From PALSA-505 sp963762615 (GTDB taxonomy: Bacteria > Actinomycetota > Actinomycetes > Streptosporangiales > Streptosporangiaceae): a DNA stretch of 64,000 nt. Below the pieces are notes generated by a model. It was not told the DNA's origin, searched no databases, and saw nothing but the letters and a program-made list of their open reading frames with translations. Shown here in pieces: positions 33,487-42,562 of this stretch. The position numbers were made by a program, and so were the translations under genes. The stretch is from contig CAVXLG010000020.1 of NCBI GenBank assembly GCA_963762615.1, positions 372,001 to 436,000 on the forward strand, read 5' to 3'. How positions within the stretch are numbered: position 1 is the stretch's first letter; every line of letters begins with the position of its first letter.

Positions 33487-34243
33487 TCAGCGGGCCGGGA
33501 AGCTCACCGAGCCGGCGCCGCCCGGCCAGGTTCTGGGCCCGACGAGCAGCGCCTCGCCGTGGTCGCGTTCGCCGGCCGCGCGAGCCTGGTCGGCGACGAT
33601 GATGAGTGCCGCGTCCGCGTCGCCGTCGGCGATCAGCTCGGCGGCGCCCTGCTGCGCGTCGGTGATCGCGTCGCCGGCCGCGATCGTGCAGACCACCGGG
33701 CCGGCCAGGCCCCAGCGCGCGGTGAGGTAACCCACGACCGCGTTGGGGTTGGACTGGAAGAACAGCAGCGGCGGGACCCGCCGGCCCTCGTCGACGGCCT
33801 GCGCGATCGCGGCCGCGGTGCCGAGGTCGCCGGTCGCGCTGGCCACCAGCACCGCGGTGCGCTCGCCCCGCGCCGGATCAGCCGGGGCGGTGCCGAAATA
33901 CCGGCTCAGGCAGCGCCGCGCAAGCTCGGCGACGAGCGGGCTGAACGACGAGACGACGAACCCGGGGATGCCGGGCAGCGTGTCGTCCAGTGTCTCCGGC
34001 CACTGGGCCCGCGCCAGGGTGACCAGCCCGGCCGCCGGCGGGCCCGCGACCGGCGGCGCGATGGCCGCGGCGGCAGGGCCGGACGGGCCGGCCGGGGACA
34101 GCGGACGGCGGCGGCGCGGCCGCGGCGGGCGGTCCGGCCGGGCGGTCAGCGGACCGCGGCGGCGCGGCCGCGTCGGAGGGCCCGGCCTGGCGGTCAGCGG
34201 ACGGCGGCGGCGCGGCCGCGGCGGTGGCGGGCGGCGCGGTCAT
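33487..34243 (-). CDS. Ketosynthase-like protein without active-site Cys (frameshifted)
   Basis: Starts at ATG 34243, coupled to KS2 by ATGA. After a 48-residue Pro/Ala linker made of 16-residue repeats, the frame breaks near 34095 (one extra base). The rest reads GLVTLARAQWPETLDDTLPG, FVVSSFSPLVAELARRCLSR, FFQSNPNAVVGYLTARWG and GPVVCTIAAGDAITDAQQGA. This is the N-terminal half of a thiolase-fold ketosynthase (Ketoacyl-synt_2 type, as in aryl-polyene-like clusters). At the nucleophile position the sequence is IAAGDA, so the catalytic Cys is lost. At about 252 residues it is half-length. It may be a chain-length-factor-like or structural partner of KS1/KS2. Confidence 0.65.
34099..34240. repeat. 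48-bp tandem repeat, 2.9 copies, in the KS-like gene
   Basis: Units begin at 34099, 34147 and 34195, each starting CAGCGGAC and containing GGCGGCGCGGCCGCG. The period is exactly 48 bp, so on the minus strand each unit encodes 16 residues of a Pro/Ala-rich linker (AAPPPSADR-like). Copy-number slippage here would not change the frame; the break near 34095 lies just past the last unit. Confidence 0.75.
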
Positions 34244-35382
34244 GCGGCTTCGACCAGCAGTGCGGTGTTGGCGCCGCCGAACGCGGCATTCAGGCTCAGC
34301 GCGTACCTGCCGCGTGGTTCCCGGCCGGGGGCGAGCACGAGATCGAGCGCGCATTCCTCGTCGGCGGCCAGGAATCCCGCGTTGACCGGCAGCTGGCCCG
34401 ACTGCAGGGCGAGAACGGTGACCACCAGCTCAACCAGCCCGGACGCCTCCAGGGCGTGGCCGTGCACCGATTTCGTCGAGCTCACCGGGGTCTGCCCGGC
34501 GTAGCGACCGAGGGCGGAGTGCAGCGCCGCGGCCTCGGACGAGTCGCTGAACGGCGTGCCGGTGCCGTTAGCGTTCACGTAGCCGATCTGCGAGCGGCCG
34601 GCCCGTCCGCGTCCCAGTGCGGCGACGACCGCGCGGGCCAGCCCGCTGCCGTCCGGGCGAGGCTGGCAGACGTGGTACGCGTCACCGCCGCGGCCCCAGC
34701 CGGGCAGCCTGGCCGCCACCGGAGCGTCCCGCCGCGCGGCCTCCGTCTCGGCCTCCAGCACCACGGCCGCCACGCCGTCGCCCAGCAGCATTCCCTGCCT
34801 GCCCGCGCTGAACGGGCGGACCTGGCCGTCGCGGGCCAGGGCCCGGCCCGCGTCGAACAGCCCGAAGCTGTCGGCGTCCACCAGGTAACCCGCCGCGACG
34901 ACCGCCCGGCTGGCCTGCCCGGTGCGGATCATCGCCGCAGCGTCGATGACCGCCGTGCTGGCGGCGACACAGGCGGCCACGTAGATCCGCGGCATCCGGT
35001 GCAGCCCGCAGCGCGCGGCGACGACGGCCGCCGTGTCGCCGGTGACCTGGCGGGCGTCCGGATCCCGGGCGGCCGCCGGGTCGTAGTGCAGGGCCAGCAG
35101 CAGCGGGCATCCGGCCCGGCGGTCATTGTCTAGTGCCGCGGCGGCCCAGGCCGCCTCGATGGCCGCGGCGAGCTCGTCGGCCAGCACGGGGCTGCCCGGC
35201 AGCTCGGCCGCGATCCGCGTCCTGCGCCGCTCGGCACTGAACCTGCCCACCTGGCCGAAGGCGGGAGTCCCGGCAAGCACCCCGGCTGCGACCGCGCCGA
35301 GGCCGCGGCCGGACGCGGTGGTCGCGCTCATCCCGGTGATGACCACCTGCGGCGGCCCGCCGGCCGGCGCCGTGCTAGCCAT
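34240..35382 (-). CDS. Beta-ketoacyl synthase KS2 with altered triad
   Basis: This intact 380-residue ketosynthase starts at ATG 35382 (VVITGMSATTASGRGLGAVA). The nucleophile Cys138 is present in YVAACVAAST, and K304/H309 in STKSVHGHALEASG. The first catalytic His is replaced: where family members have VNAHGTGT, this reads VNANGTGT (Asn272). In decarboxylating ketosynthases both His help malonyl decarboxylation, so KS2 may instead transfer acyl groups or condense without decarboxylation. The start overlaps the ACP1 stop by 8 bp, the stop overlaps the KS-like gene. The group ACP2-ACP1-KS2-KSlike is one tightly coupled unit. Confidence 0.85.
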   Translation of the reverse strand: MASTAPAGGPPQVVITGMSATTASGRGLGAVAAGVLAGTPAFGQVGRFSAERRRTRIAAELPGSPVLADELAAAIEAAWAAAALDNDRRAGCPLLLALHYDPAAARDPDARQVTGDTAAVVAARCGLHRMPRIYVAACVAASTAVIDAAAMIRTGQASRAVVAAGYLVDADSFGLFDAGRALARDGQVRPFSAGRQGMLLGDGVAAVVLEAETEAARRDAPVAARLPGWGRGGDAYHVCQPRPDGSGLARAVVAALGRGRAGRSQIGYVNANGTGTPFSDSSEAAALHSALGRYAGQTPVSSTKSVHGHALEASGLVELVVTVLALQSGQLPVNAGFLAADEECALDLVLAPGREPRGRYALSLNAAFGGANTALLVEAA

Positions 35383-35632
35383 GTCCCGCCCCCGCGAGCA
35401 GCTCGCGCAGCGTCTGCACCGCGCCGGACACCGTCGTCATCCGGCCCAGGTCGTCCTCGCTGAGCTCGAGGGTGACGTCATAGGCCAGTTCGATGCCGGA
35501 GAGCAGCCAGGTCAGCTCGAGCGAGCCGATCCGCTCGGGGACAGCCTCGGGAGCCCGGTCGCCGAACGCGGCCAGCATCGCCACGATGTCCGCGCGGCTC
35601 AGGTCGTGACCTGGCGCTCCCGGCTGGCTCAT
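35375..35632 (-). CDS. Acyl carrier protein 1 (GSL variant)
   Basis: This 85-residue protein starts at ATG 35632, overlapping the ACP2 stop by 4 bp. The four-helix ACP pattern is clear: DIVAMLAAFGDRAPEAVPER, then SLELTWLLSGIELAYDVTLE, and a last helix VQTLRELLAG. The 4'-phosphopantetheine Ser would be Ser37 in ERIGSLEL. The usual Asp of DSL is Gly36, a change that may influence recognition by phosphopantetheinyl transferases. A dedicated transferase is encoded 283 bp away. Confidence 0.8.
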   Translation of the reverse strand: MSQPGAPGHDLSRADIVAMLAAFGDRAPEAVPERIGSLELTWLLSGIELAYDVTLELSEDDLGRMTTVSGAVQTLRELLAGAGHG

Positions 35633-35897
35633 CCCGCCGTTCCCCCGGCGGTCACGGCGATCCGCTTGGCCACCTCGGCCGAGAATTCGTCCAGGGTCAT
35701 GAGGGCCAGCTGCTCGGTGTCCTCGTCGGTGAACTTCACGCCGAACTTGTCCTCGACCTGGACCGCCAGCTCGGCGACGGCCAGCGACTCCAGGTCCAGC
35801 CCGGCGGGGCCCAGATCGTGTCGCCGGTCACTTCGCTGACGTCGTAGTTCATCGCCTGCAGCGAGTCGATGACGAACTGGCGAACCTCGTCCTCCAT
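35629..35897 (-). CDS. Acyl carrier protein 2 (frameshifted)
   Basis: Starts at ATG 35897 behind GAAGGGAG with MEDEVRQFVIDSLQAMNYDV. One base is missing near 35820; in the other frame the protein continues GPAGLDLESLAVAELAVQVE, with the phosphopantetheine Ser in LDLESLAV (a canonical D-x-ESL type), then DKFGVKFTDEDTEQLALMTL. The total would be 89 residues, standard for an ACP. It is first in the leftward ACP2-ACP1-KS2 series and divergent from the phosphopantetheinyl transferase gene. Confidence 0.8.
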
Positions 35898-35914
35898 CTG
35901 GTGGACTCCCTTCT

Positions 35915-36571
35915 GTGTCAGTGGAACCGGGGACCGTGCCGCCCGGGGTTGACGTATGGCTGAGCGCGGCGCGGGCCTGCCCGAGCCGCGGCGCCGAGGC
36001 GCTGGGCGTCCGCGCGGCGGCGGCCCTGCTCGGCGTGCCGGGCTCCGGGCTGGGGGTGACGCACGACCCGGCCGGGCGGCCCAGGCTGACCGGCCGCGGC
36101 GGGGATGACCCGCCGCTGCACCTGAGCATCAGTCGCAGCCGGGAGGCCGTGGCGGCGGCGGTGACCGTCCTGGGGCCGGTCGGCGTGGACCTCGAGCCGG
36201 CCCGCAGCGCAGCCCCGCTCGCCGTGGCCCGCCGGTGGTTTCCCCGGGACGAGGTTGACTGGCTGGCCGGGCAGCCGGCCGGGCTGCGGGGCGAGGCGTT
36301 CCTCGGCCTGTGGACGCAGAAGGAAGCGATCGCCAAGGCGCTCGGGACGGGACTGCGCGGCGGGGCGGGGCTGCGCCTGCCGGTCCCGCTCAGCCTGCCC
36401 GCCCGCGGCCCGGCCGGGATGCGGCTGATCCTGCTGCCGGACGCGCGGGATCTGGCCGCGGCGGTGGCCAGGGTCGCCGACGGCGCGATCCTGGCCGTCG
36501 CCTGCCTGGGCCAGGCGGCGGCAGGCGCCCCGGTCACCGTCCGGCAGGCCTGCCGGCTGCCGGACCGATGA
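35915..36571 (+). CDS. 4'-Phosphopantetheinyl transferase (Sfp/AcpT type)
   Basis: This 218-residue enzyme starts at GTG 35915, only 17 bp from the divergent ACP2 start. Motifs: LHLSISRSREAVAAAV (P1b-like), GPVGVDLEP (magnesium site Asp/Glu) and FLGLWTQKEAIAKALG (W-x-x-KEA-x-x-K). It converts apo-ACPs to the holo form with CoA and probably serves the two ACPs of this cluster. It lies in the opposite direction within the otherwise leftward arm, so its promoter must lie in or near ACP2's leader. Confidence 0.9.
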   Translation: MSVEPGTVPPGVDVWLSAARACPSRGAEALGVRAAAALLGVPGSGLGVTHDPAGRPRLTGRGGDDPPLHLSISRSREAVAAAVTVLGPVGVDLEPARSAAPLAVARRWFPRDEVDWLAGQPAGLRGEAFLGLWTQKEAIAKALGTGLRGGAGLRLPVPLSLPARGPAGMRLILLPDARDLAAAVARVADGAILAVACLGQAAAGAPVTVRQACRLPDR

Positions 36572-36582
36572 CCGCGCCGCGG

Positions 36583-37998
36583 TCATGACGACATCGCCGC
36601 CGCGGATGCCGCGGCGCGCAGCACGGCGCGATCACGGACGATCTTGCCGGTAGCCGTCCGCGGCAGGCCGGGCAGGACGTGCAGCTGGCGCGGCTGCTTG
36701 TAGGCGGCGAGCTGATCGGCCAGCGCGGCCTCCGCGCCGGCCAGCGACGAGCCCTCGGCCAGCACCAGGTACGCCTCGATCTCCCCGCCGTAGATCACCA
36801 CTGCGGCCGCCACCTGCGGCAGCGCGCACAGCGTCTGCTCCACCTCGGTGAGGTCAACCTTGAGGCCGCCGACCGATATCTGAGAATCCAGCCGGCCGAG
36901 GATGGTCACCAGCCCGGTGCCGGGGTCGATCCTGGCCGCGTCCCTGGTGCGGAGCCATCCGTGCGACCAGCGGGCGGGATCGGCCAGCCCGACGTAGGGC
37001 GAGGCGGCCATCTGCACGAGCAGCTCCCCGTCGTCCACCCGCAGGGTCATCCCGGGTGCGGGAGCCACCGCCGGCCGGAGGCGGCCGGACAGGTCGGTGG
37101 CGATCACGCCCAGCTCGGTCATCCCGTACATGCTGCCCAGCGGCACCCCGTAGCGGGCGGTGAACGCCTCCGCCACGCCGGGCCGGGTGAGCTCGCCAGC
37201 GACCACCATCCGCGCCAGCTGGGGGAGCGGCGGCGCGGCCGCTCCCGCGCAGAGCAGCTCGGCGTGGAAAGGCACGCCGAGCACCATGGCAGGCCGGTCC
37301 CCGGCGGCCACCGCGTCCCGGATGCCGTCGGCGGTGAGCCGGTCCGGGTAGGCCAGCTCGACGCCAGCGTGCAGGCTGTGCAGCAGCCCCCCGACCAGGC
37401 CGAGCACGTGCACGATCGAAGCGAGCAGCACGATGCGGGTGCCCTGGCGCGGGTAGTCGGCCAGCTCGCGGTAGCGCGCGAGCTCCGCCGTCAGGTCCGC
37501 CGACGTCCGCGCGATCACTTTTGACGGCCCGGTTGACCCTGAACTGAGCTGGATCAGGGCGTGCCCGGTAGCGGCGGGCCGGCCCTCGCCGCGCGCCTGG
37601 ATAACCGGCTCGACGTGTGCGTATCCGGCCATCGGCGGACCGGAGGACTTCTCCGCGGCCACCACGACCTGCGGCGCGAGCCGGTCCAGCGCGCGCCCGA
37701 CCTCAGCGCGCGCCAGCCGGTGGTCGAGCAGGCTGACCTGGGCCCCGAGGCGCCAGGCGGCCAGCAGGCTGGCCACGTAGGCCAGCGAGGGCGGCAGCCG
37801 CAGCGCCACCGTGCCGCCCGCGGTCAGGCCGGCCCGCGCCAGCTCCCGCTGCTGCTGGTGCACCAGGAGGCGAAGTTCCTGCCGTCGCACCGGCGCGCCC
37901 ATCCGCAGGCAGACCTGCTGATCGTCTCCGGCCAGCAGGAAACGATCAACCCAATCGCCCTCGTCGTCGCCCGCCGTGCGGGAGGGGCGGTCAGTCAT
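36583..37998 (-). CDS. AMP-forming acyl ligase 2 (stand-alone adenylation enzyme)
   Basis: This 471-residue ANL enzyme starts at ATG 37998. P-loop: LIQLSSGSTGPSKVIARTS; A5 region YGVPLGSMYGMTELGVIAT; hinge GRLDSQISVGGLKVDL; catalytic Lys in RTATGKIVRDR. It is slightly shorter than acyl-CoA ligases, as stand-alone loading enzymes often are. It converges on the PPTase gene (12 bp apart) and is divergent from the SGNH hydrolase gene across 279 bp. It probably activates an aryl or acyl acid for transfer to one of the ACPs. Confidence 0.87.
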   Translation of the reverse strand: MTDRPSRTAGDDEGDWVDRFLLAGDDQQVCLRMGAPVRRQELRLLVHQQQRELARAGLTAGGTVALRLPPSLAYVASLLAAWRLGAQVSLLDHRLARAEVGRALDRLAPQVVVAAEKSSGPPMAGYAHVEPVIQARGEGRPAATGHALIQLSSGSTGPSKVIARTSADLTAELARYRELADYPRQGTRIVLLASIVHVLGLVGGLLHSLHAGVELAYPDRLTADGIRDAVAAGDRPAMVLGVPFHAELLCAGAAAPPLPQLARMVVAGELTRPGVAEAFTARYGVPLGSMYGMTELGVIATDLSGRLRPAVAPAPGMTLRVDDGELLVQMAASPYVGLADPARWSHGWLRTRDAARIDPGTGLVTILGRLDSQISVGGLKVDLTEVEQTLCALPQVAAAVVIYGGEIEAYLVLAEGSSLAGAEAALADQLAAYKQPRQLHVLPGLPRTATGKIVRDRAVLRAAASAAAMSS

Positions 37999-38277
37999 TG
38001 AACATCATTGGCCAAGGCCGACTTTTCATCCAATAGCGGGCTTTGCCGCGAGCGTCGCATATCCCCGCTTGGTGGTCAAGCGGTCAGCAAATCTTTACGC
38101 ACAGTTACCAAAACCATGATCGTTATGATCGGCCCGGCTACCGGGAGCGCTCACTGGAGGGCCCGGCGGCGTTCGCCGCGAGGCCGCCGCCGCGCGGCGA
38201 CAGGCCCGCGGAGGGAGTCTGAATCCTCGCAGGGACGGGCGGTTGTGTCGGATTTGCTTCAGTCGTAGTGTGCCAGG
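37999..38277. promoter_or_regulatory. Central divergent promoter region of the biosynthetic cluster
   Basis: 279 bp separate ligase 2 (leftward) and the SGNH hydrolase (rightward). The part from about 38080 to 38135 is AT-rich against the background (AGCAAATCTTTACGCACAGT, then GATCGTTATGATCGG), typical of promoters. GATCGTTATGATC (38117-38129) has 4-bp inverted ends. No regulator gene is present in the cluster, so control may come from elsewhere. Confidence 0.4.
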
Positions 38278-39003
38278 GTGGCCGATCAGAGCCTCTACCC
38301 GGCGGAAGCGGCCGACCCGCACTGCCTCGGTGAGCAGGAAGCGGCTCGCCTGCTGGCCGGGCATCCCTGGCGACGGTTCGCGGTGGTCGGTGACAGCATT
38401 GCGGAAGGATTGGGCGATCCTTCTCCCGGCTATCGCAATGAGCCCTGGTGCGACCGCATTGCCGCCGCGCTGAGGCGGCAGCAGCCGGGCCTGTCCTACC
38501 TGAACCTGGGCCAGAGCATGGCCACCGCCGCCGAGGTCCGGTCGGCCCAGCTTGACCAGGCGCTCGCCTTCTCGCCGAACCTGGCGCTGGCCTCGTGCGG
38601 CGGTGCCGACCTGCTCCGGTTCAGCTATGACCCGGACGCCGTCGAGGCCGAGCTGCGGGCGATCGTGTCCGCCTTCACCCGGGCCGGCAGCGACGTCGTG
38701 ACCGTCGGCCTGTTCGACGGATCGTACGCGCCGGGCATCCCCGCCGGGCTCAGGGCGCGGCAGCGCGAGCGCCTGCATGACCTGGCTGGGCGCACCAGGA
38801 GCGTCGCCGACGAGTTCGGCTGCATGCACGTCGGGCTGACCTGGCATCCGGCCTCCCGCGACGCCGACATGTACAGCGCCGATCCGCGGCACGGCAGCAT
38901 GCGCGGTCATGCGATCGCCGCCGCCGAGTGCATACGGGTGCTCGGCGCGCATCTGGCCGCCGCCGGCCCTCGGGCGGCCTGCCCGGTCGCCAGGCCAGGC
39001 TGA
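38278..39003 (+). CDS. SGNH/GDSL hydrolase
   Basis: This 241-residue protein starts at GTG 38278. Block I is FAVVGDSIAEGLGD with nucleophile Ser40; block II Gly lies in NLGQSMATAAEV; block III reads LALASCGGADLLRF, with Ala-Asp where GxND is usual; block V is SADPRHGSMRGHAIAAAE with the Asp-x-x-His pair. No signal peptide is present, so it acts in the cytoplasm, probably as an esterase, thioesterase or deacylase on a pathway intermediate. Stop and the next start overlap (TGATG). Confidence 0.85.
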   Translation: MADQSLYPAEAADPHCLGEQEAARLLAGHPWRRFAVVGDSIAEGLGDPSPGYRNEPWCDRIAAALRRQQPGLSYLNLGQSMATAAEVRSAQLDQALAFSPNLALASCGGADLLRFSYDPDAVEAELRAIVSAFTRAGSDVVTVGLFDGSYAPGIPAGLRARQRERLHDLAGRTRSVADEFGCMHVGLTWHPASRDADMYSADPRHGSMRGHAIAAAECIRVLGAHLAAAGPRAACPVARPG

Positions 39004-40204
39004 TGGCCGGCCGTGATGATCCGGGCGCCGCCGGCCAGAGCGCCGCCGCCGGCCCGCCCGCCGCTCCTGGTCCCGCCGCTGCCGGCCGTCCGCCGCTCCT
39101 GGTCCCGGCGCTGCTGCTGCTGACCCGGGCGCTGCGCCTGGCCCGGGCGCCGCCGCTGCCGGGGCCGCCGACCGGCTCAGGCTCTTCGGCATCCTGTCCA
39201 GCCCGTGGGTCGCGCAGTCCTGCTACGCGCTCGCCAAGTTCGGCATCCCCGACCTGATGGCCGGCGGGCCGCGCCCGGTGGCCGAGCTCGCGGCCGCGTC
39301 CGGCACGGACCCGCATGCCCTCTACCGGATGCTGCGCGCCCTGGCCGCCGCGGGACTGGTGACCGAGACCGCCGCGGGCTGGTTCGGCCTGACCCCGGTC
39401 GCGCAGCCGCTGCGGGCCGGCGTGCCAGGGTCGAGCCGGGATACCGCCCTCATGTTCGGCGAGGAGGTGTTCCGCTCCTTCGCGGAGATCGGCTACACGC
39501 TGCGTACCGGCAAGCCGGCCTTCGACAAGGTGCACGGCAAGCCGTTCTATGACTACCTGGCCGACAACCCGGAGGCGGCGGCGACATTCACGGCGGCGAT
39601 GGGCGGAGCCGGCGTGCCCGCCGTGCTCGACCAGTGCGATCTCGGCAGCCCGCGCGCCGTCGTCGATGTCGGGGGCGGCAGCGGCGGGCTGCTCTGCCGG
39701 GTCCTGCGCACCCACCCGCAGGCCCGCGGGATCCTGCTCGACCTGCAGTCGGCGCTGCCGAAGGCGCGGGAGCGCGTGGCCCGGGCCGGCTTCGCCGACC
39801 GGGTGGAGTTCGCCGAGGGAAGCTTCTTCGACCGGATGCCGGCCGGCGCCGACGGCTACGTGCTGTGCCGGGTGCTGCACAACTGGCCGGACGAGGACGC
39901 GCTGCGGCTGCTGCGGCGGATCCGCGGCGCCATCGCGCCGGGCGGGCGGCTGATCGTCATCGAGGAGTTCGCCGCCGGGCCCGGCGGTCCCGCGGCCGGC
40001 CCCGACGGCGAACCGGCCGGCCCGGCACCGTCCGGCGCGCAGGTCATGGACCTGCTGATCCTGCTCATGCTGTCCGGATGCGATCGCACCGAGGCCGAGT
40101 ACCGGGAGCTGCTGACCAGCGCGGGGTTCGCCGTCCGCGCGGTGCGCCCGGCCCCGGCCCGCGGCCGGAGCACCGAAAGCGCCATCGAGGCGGTACCCGC
40201 TTGA
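39003..40204 (+). CDS. SAM-dependent O-methyltransferase (Methyltransf_2 type, frameshifted)
   Basis: Starts at ATG 39003 and, after an Ala/Pro/Leu-rich leader, loses one base near 39165 (GGGGCC). The main part then reads DRLRLFGILSSPWVAQSCYA, a winged-helix dimerisation domain (DPHALYRMLRALAAAGLV), the SAM motif AVVDVGGGSGGLLCRVLR, and LCRVLHNWPDEDALRLLRRI with APGGRLIVIEEF. This matches small-molecule O-methyltransferases of antibiotic pathways. The true N-terminus could lie downstream of the low-complexity leader. It probably methylates an aryl hydroxyl. Confidence 0.8.
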
Positions 40205-40223
40205 CGTCACCCAGGAGGATGCG

Positions 40224-41154
40224 ATGCCGTTCGACCCCCAGGTCCAGGCGATCCGCGACCAGCTCGAGCGCGACCCGGCGCCCCGCCTCTACACCCTCAG
40301 CATCGAGGACGCGCGCGAGCAGGATTCAAGTCCACGGTGGGCGGGGCGGGGCCCCGGGTGCCCGTGGCCGAGGTCGCCGACCGGCGGATCCCCGGGCCGG
40401 CCGGCCGCTCTCCGTGCGGGTCTACCGGCCGTCCGGCGACCGGCCGCTGCCGGTCCTGGTGTACTTCTTCGGCGGCGGGTGGAGCCTGGGCACCCTGGAC
40501 GCGTGCGACGACGTCTGCCGGCGGCTGGCCAACGGCGCGGGGTGCGTCACCGTGTCGGTCGGGTACCGGCTGGCGCCCGAGCACAAGTTCCCCGCGGCCG
40601 TCGAGGACTGTTACGCGGCGGTGGCCTGGGCGGCCGCGAACGCGGGCGAGCTCGGCGCGGACCCGTCGCGGCTCGCCGTCGGCGGGGACAGCTCGGGCGG
40701 CAACCTGGCCGCGGCGGTCGCCCTGCTGGCCCGCCGGCGCGGCGGCCCGGCCCTCGTCCACCAGCTGCTGGTGTACCCGAACACCGACTACCAGGCCGAC
40801 ACCCCGTCCATGCGCGAGATGAACGACGACTACTTCTTCAACCCGCAGGCTGTCCGCTGGTACTGGGACCTCTACCTGGCGTCGGCCGCGGACGGGGCGA
40901 ACCCGCTGGCCTCGCCGCTGCGCGAGCCGGACCTGAGCGGGCTGCCGCCGGCCACCGTGATCTGCGCGGAATTCGATCCGCTCCGGGACGAGGCGGAGCG
41001 GTACGCCGGCCGGCTGTCCCAGGCGGGGGTGCCGGCCGAGGTGACCCGCTATGACGGCATGGTGCACGGCTTCTTCACGATGACCGGCCTGCTGGACGCG
41101 GCGGGCGCGGCGGTAGGGCACGCGGCCGGCCGCCTCCGCGAGGCCTTCGGCTGA
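40224..41154 (+). CDS. Alpha/beta-hydrolase, HSL-family esterase (frameshifted)
   Basis: Starts at ATG 40224 behind AGGAGG. Two one-base losses near 40330 and 40405 break the first third; read together they give AGPRVPVAEVADRRIPGP and PLSVRVYRPSGDRPLPVLVY. The rest is intact: oxyanion region YFFGGGWSLGTLD (HGGG with His replaced by Phe), nucleophile GGDSSGGNLAAAV, Asp in EFDPLRDEAE and His in GMVHGFFTM. It is about 310 residues. It would hydrolyse an ester, or act as a lactonase or transferase late in the pathway. Confidence 0.8.
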
Positions 41155-41196
41155 CCAGGCGCGGGCGCCGCCGCGAACACCGGGAGTGAGCCAGGC

Positions 41197-42514
41197 ATGA
41201 GCACCGAGCTGACCACGGCCACCCTGCACGCCTGCCTCGAGGACCCGGCTCTGGAGTCCATGAACGTCCTCAACGAGATCGGCAGCCGCTACCCCGAGGC
41301 GGTCTCGTTCGCCTCGGGGCGCCCGTGCGAGGAGTTCTTCGACGTCAAGCTCATCCACCGGTACCTGGAAACGTTCTGTGAGTACCTGCGAACCGACCTC
41401 GGGTACAGCGAGGCACGGGTGAGCCAGACCCTCTTCCAGTACGGCCGGACCAAGGGAATCGTGCACGAGCTGATCGCCCGCGAGCTGGCGGCCGACGAGG
41501 GGATCAGCATCTCGCCGGACTCGGTCATCGTCACCGTGGGCTGCCAGGAGGCGATGTTCATCGTGCTGCGCGCGCTGCGCGCGGACGAGCGCGACGTGCT
41601 GCTCGCGGTGTCGCCTGCCTACGTGGGGCTGACCGGGGCGGCCCGGCTGGCGGACCTGCCGGTCTGGCCGGTGCGCAGCGGGCCGGCCGGGGTCGATCTC
41701 GACGATCTCGCCGCCCAGGCCCAGCGGGCCAGGCAGGCGGGCCTGCGCCCCCGGGCGTGCTACGTCATGCCCGACTTCGCCAATCCCACCGGGCTGAGCC
41801 TGAGCCTGCGCGTCCGGCGCCGACTGCTCGAGGTGGCCGCCGGCCAGGGAGCTCCTGCTGCTGGAGGACAACCCGTACGGCCTGTTCCACGACGGCGCTC
41901 ACGCCCCGACGCTCAAGGCGCTCGACACCGGCCGCCAGGTCATCTACCTGGGCTCGTTCGCCAAGACCGGGTTCCCCGGCGCCCGGGTTGGCTACGCGGT
42001 GGCCGACCAGAGCGTGACGGCCGCGGACGGCACGGTGAGCTGCCTGGCCGACCACCTGTCCAAGATCAAGAGCATGGTCACCGTGAACACCTCGGCGGTC
42101 GCCCAGGCCCTGGTGGGCGGCAAGCTGCTCGAGAACGACTGCAGCATGACCGCGGCGAACCGCCGCGAGACCGCCGTCTACCTGAGGAACCTGCGCCAGG
42201 TCACCGCGGGGCTGGCGCGCCGGTTCCCGGCTGACCCCGGGGTCAGCTGGAACGCCCCGGCCGGCGGGTTCTTCGTGGTGGTCTCGCTGCCGTTCGCGGC
42301 CGGGGACGAACTGCTGGCATACTCCGCCCGCGAGCACGGCGTGCTGTGGATGCCGATGAGCCACTTCTACGGCGACGGCGGCGGAACGCATCAGGTCCGG
42401 CTCGCCTGCAGCCAGCTCACCCCCGAGGAGATCGAGACCGGCCTGGACCGGTTCGCCGCCCTGGTCGGCTCATGCCGCCGCGCCCGCCCGGCCACCCCGG
42501 CGACGCGCACCTGA
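41197..42514 (+). CDS. PLP aminotransferase, HpgT-like (arylglycine transaminase; frameshifted)
   Basis: Starts at ATG 41197. The N-terminal part (SMNVLNEIGSRYPEAVSFAS, TLFQYGRTKGIVHELIAREL, VTVGCQEAMFIVLRALRADE, YVMPDFANPTGLSL) closely resembles my memory of dihydroxy/hydroxyphenylglycine transaminases of glycopeptide pathways. After one extra base near 41848 the sequence continues LLEDNPYGLFHDG, IYLGSFAKTGFPGARVGYAV (PLP Lys in SFAKTG) and ends at 42514; about 438 residues. HpgT uses L-tyrosine as amino donor, giving 4-hydroxyphenylpyruvate, the substrate of the HPPD-family enzyme here. General 2-aminoadipate-type aminotransferase activity is the alternative. Confidence 0.82.
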
Positions 42515-42562
42515 CGCCGGAAACCAGGTGGACACCATGGTCGCTGACCGTAATCATGAGGG

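Noticed and set aside
34099..34240. CRISPR-like periodic repeats
   Set aside because: The repeats are adjacent with no unique spacers and keep a coding frame; they are a tandem coding repeat.
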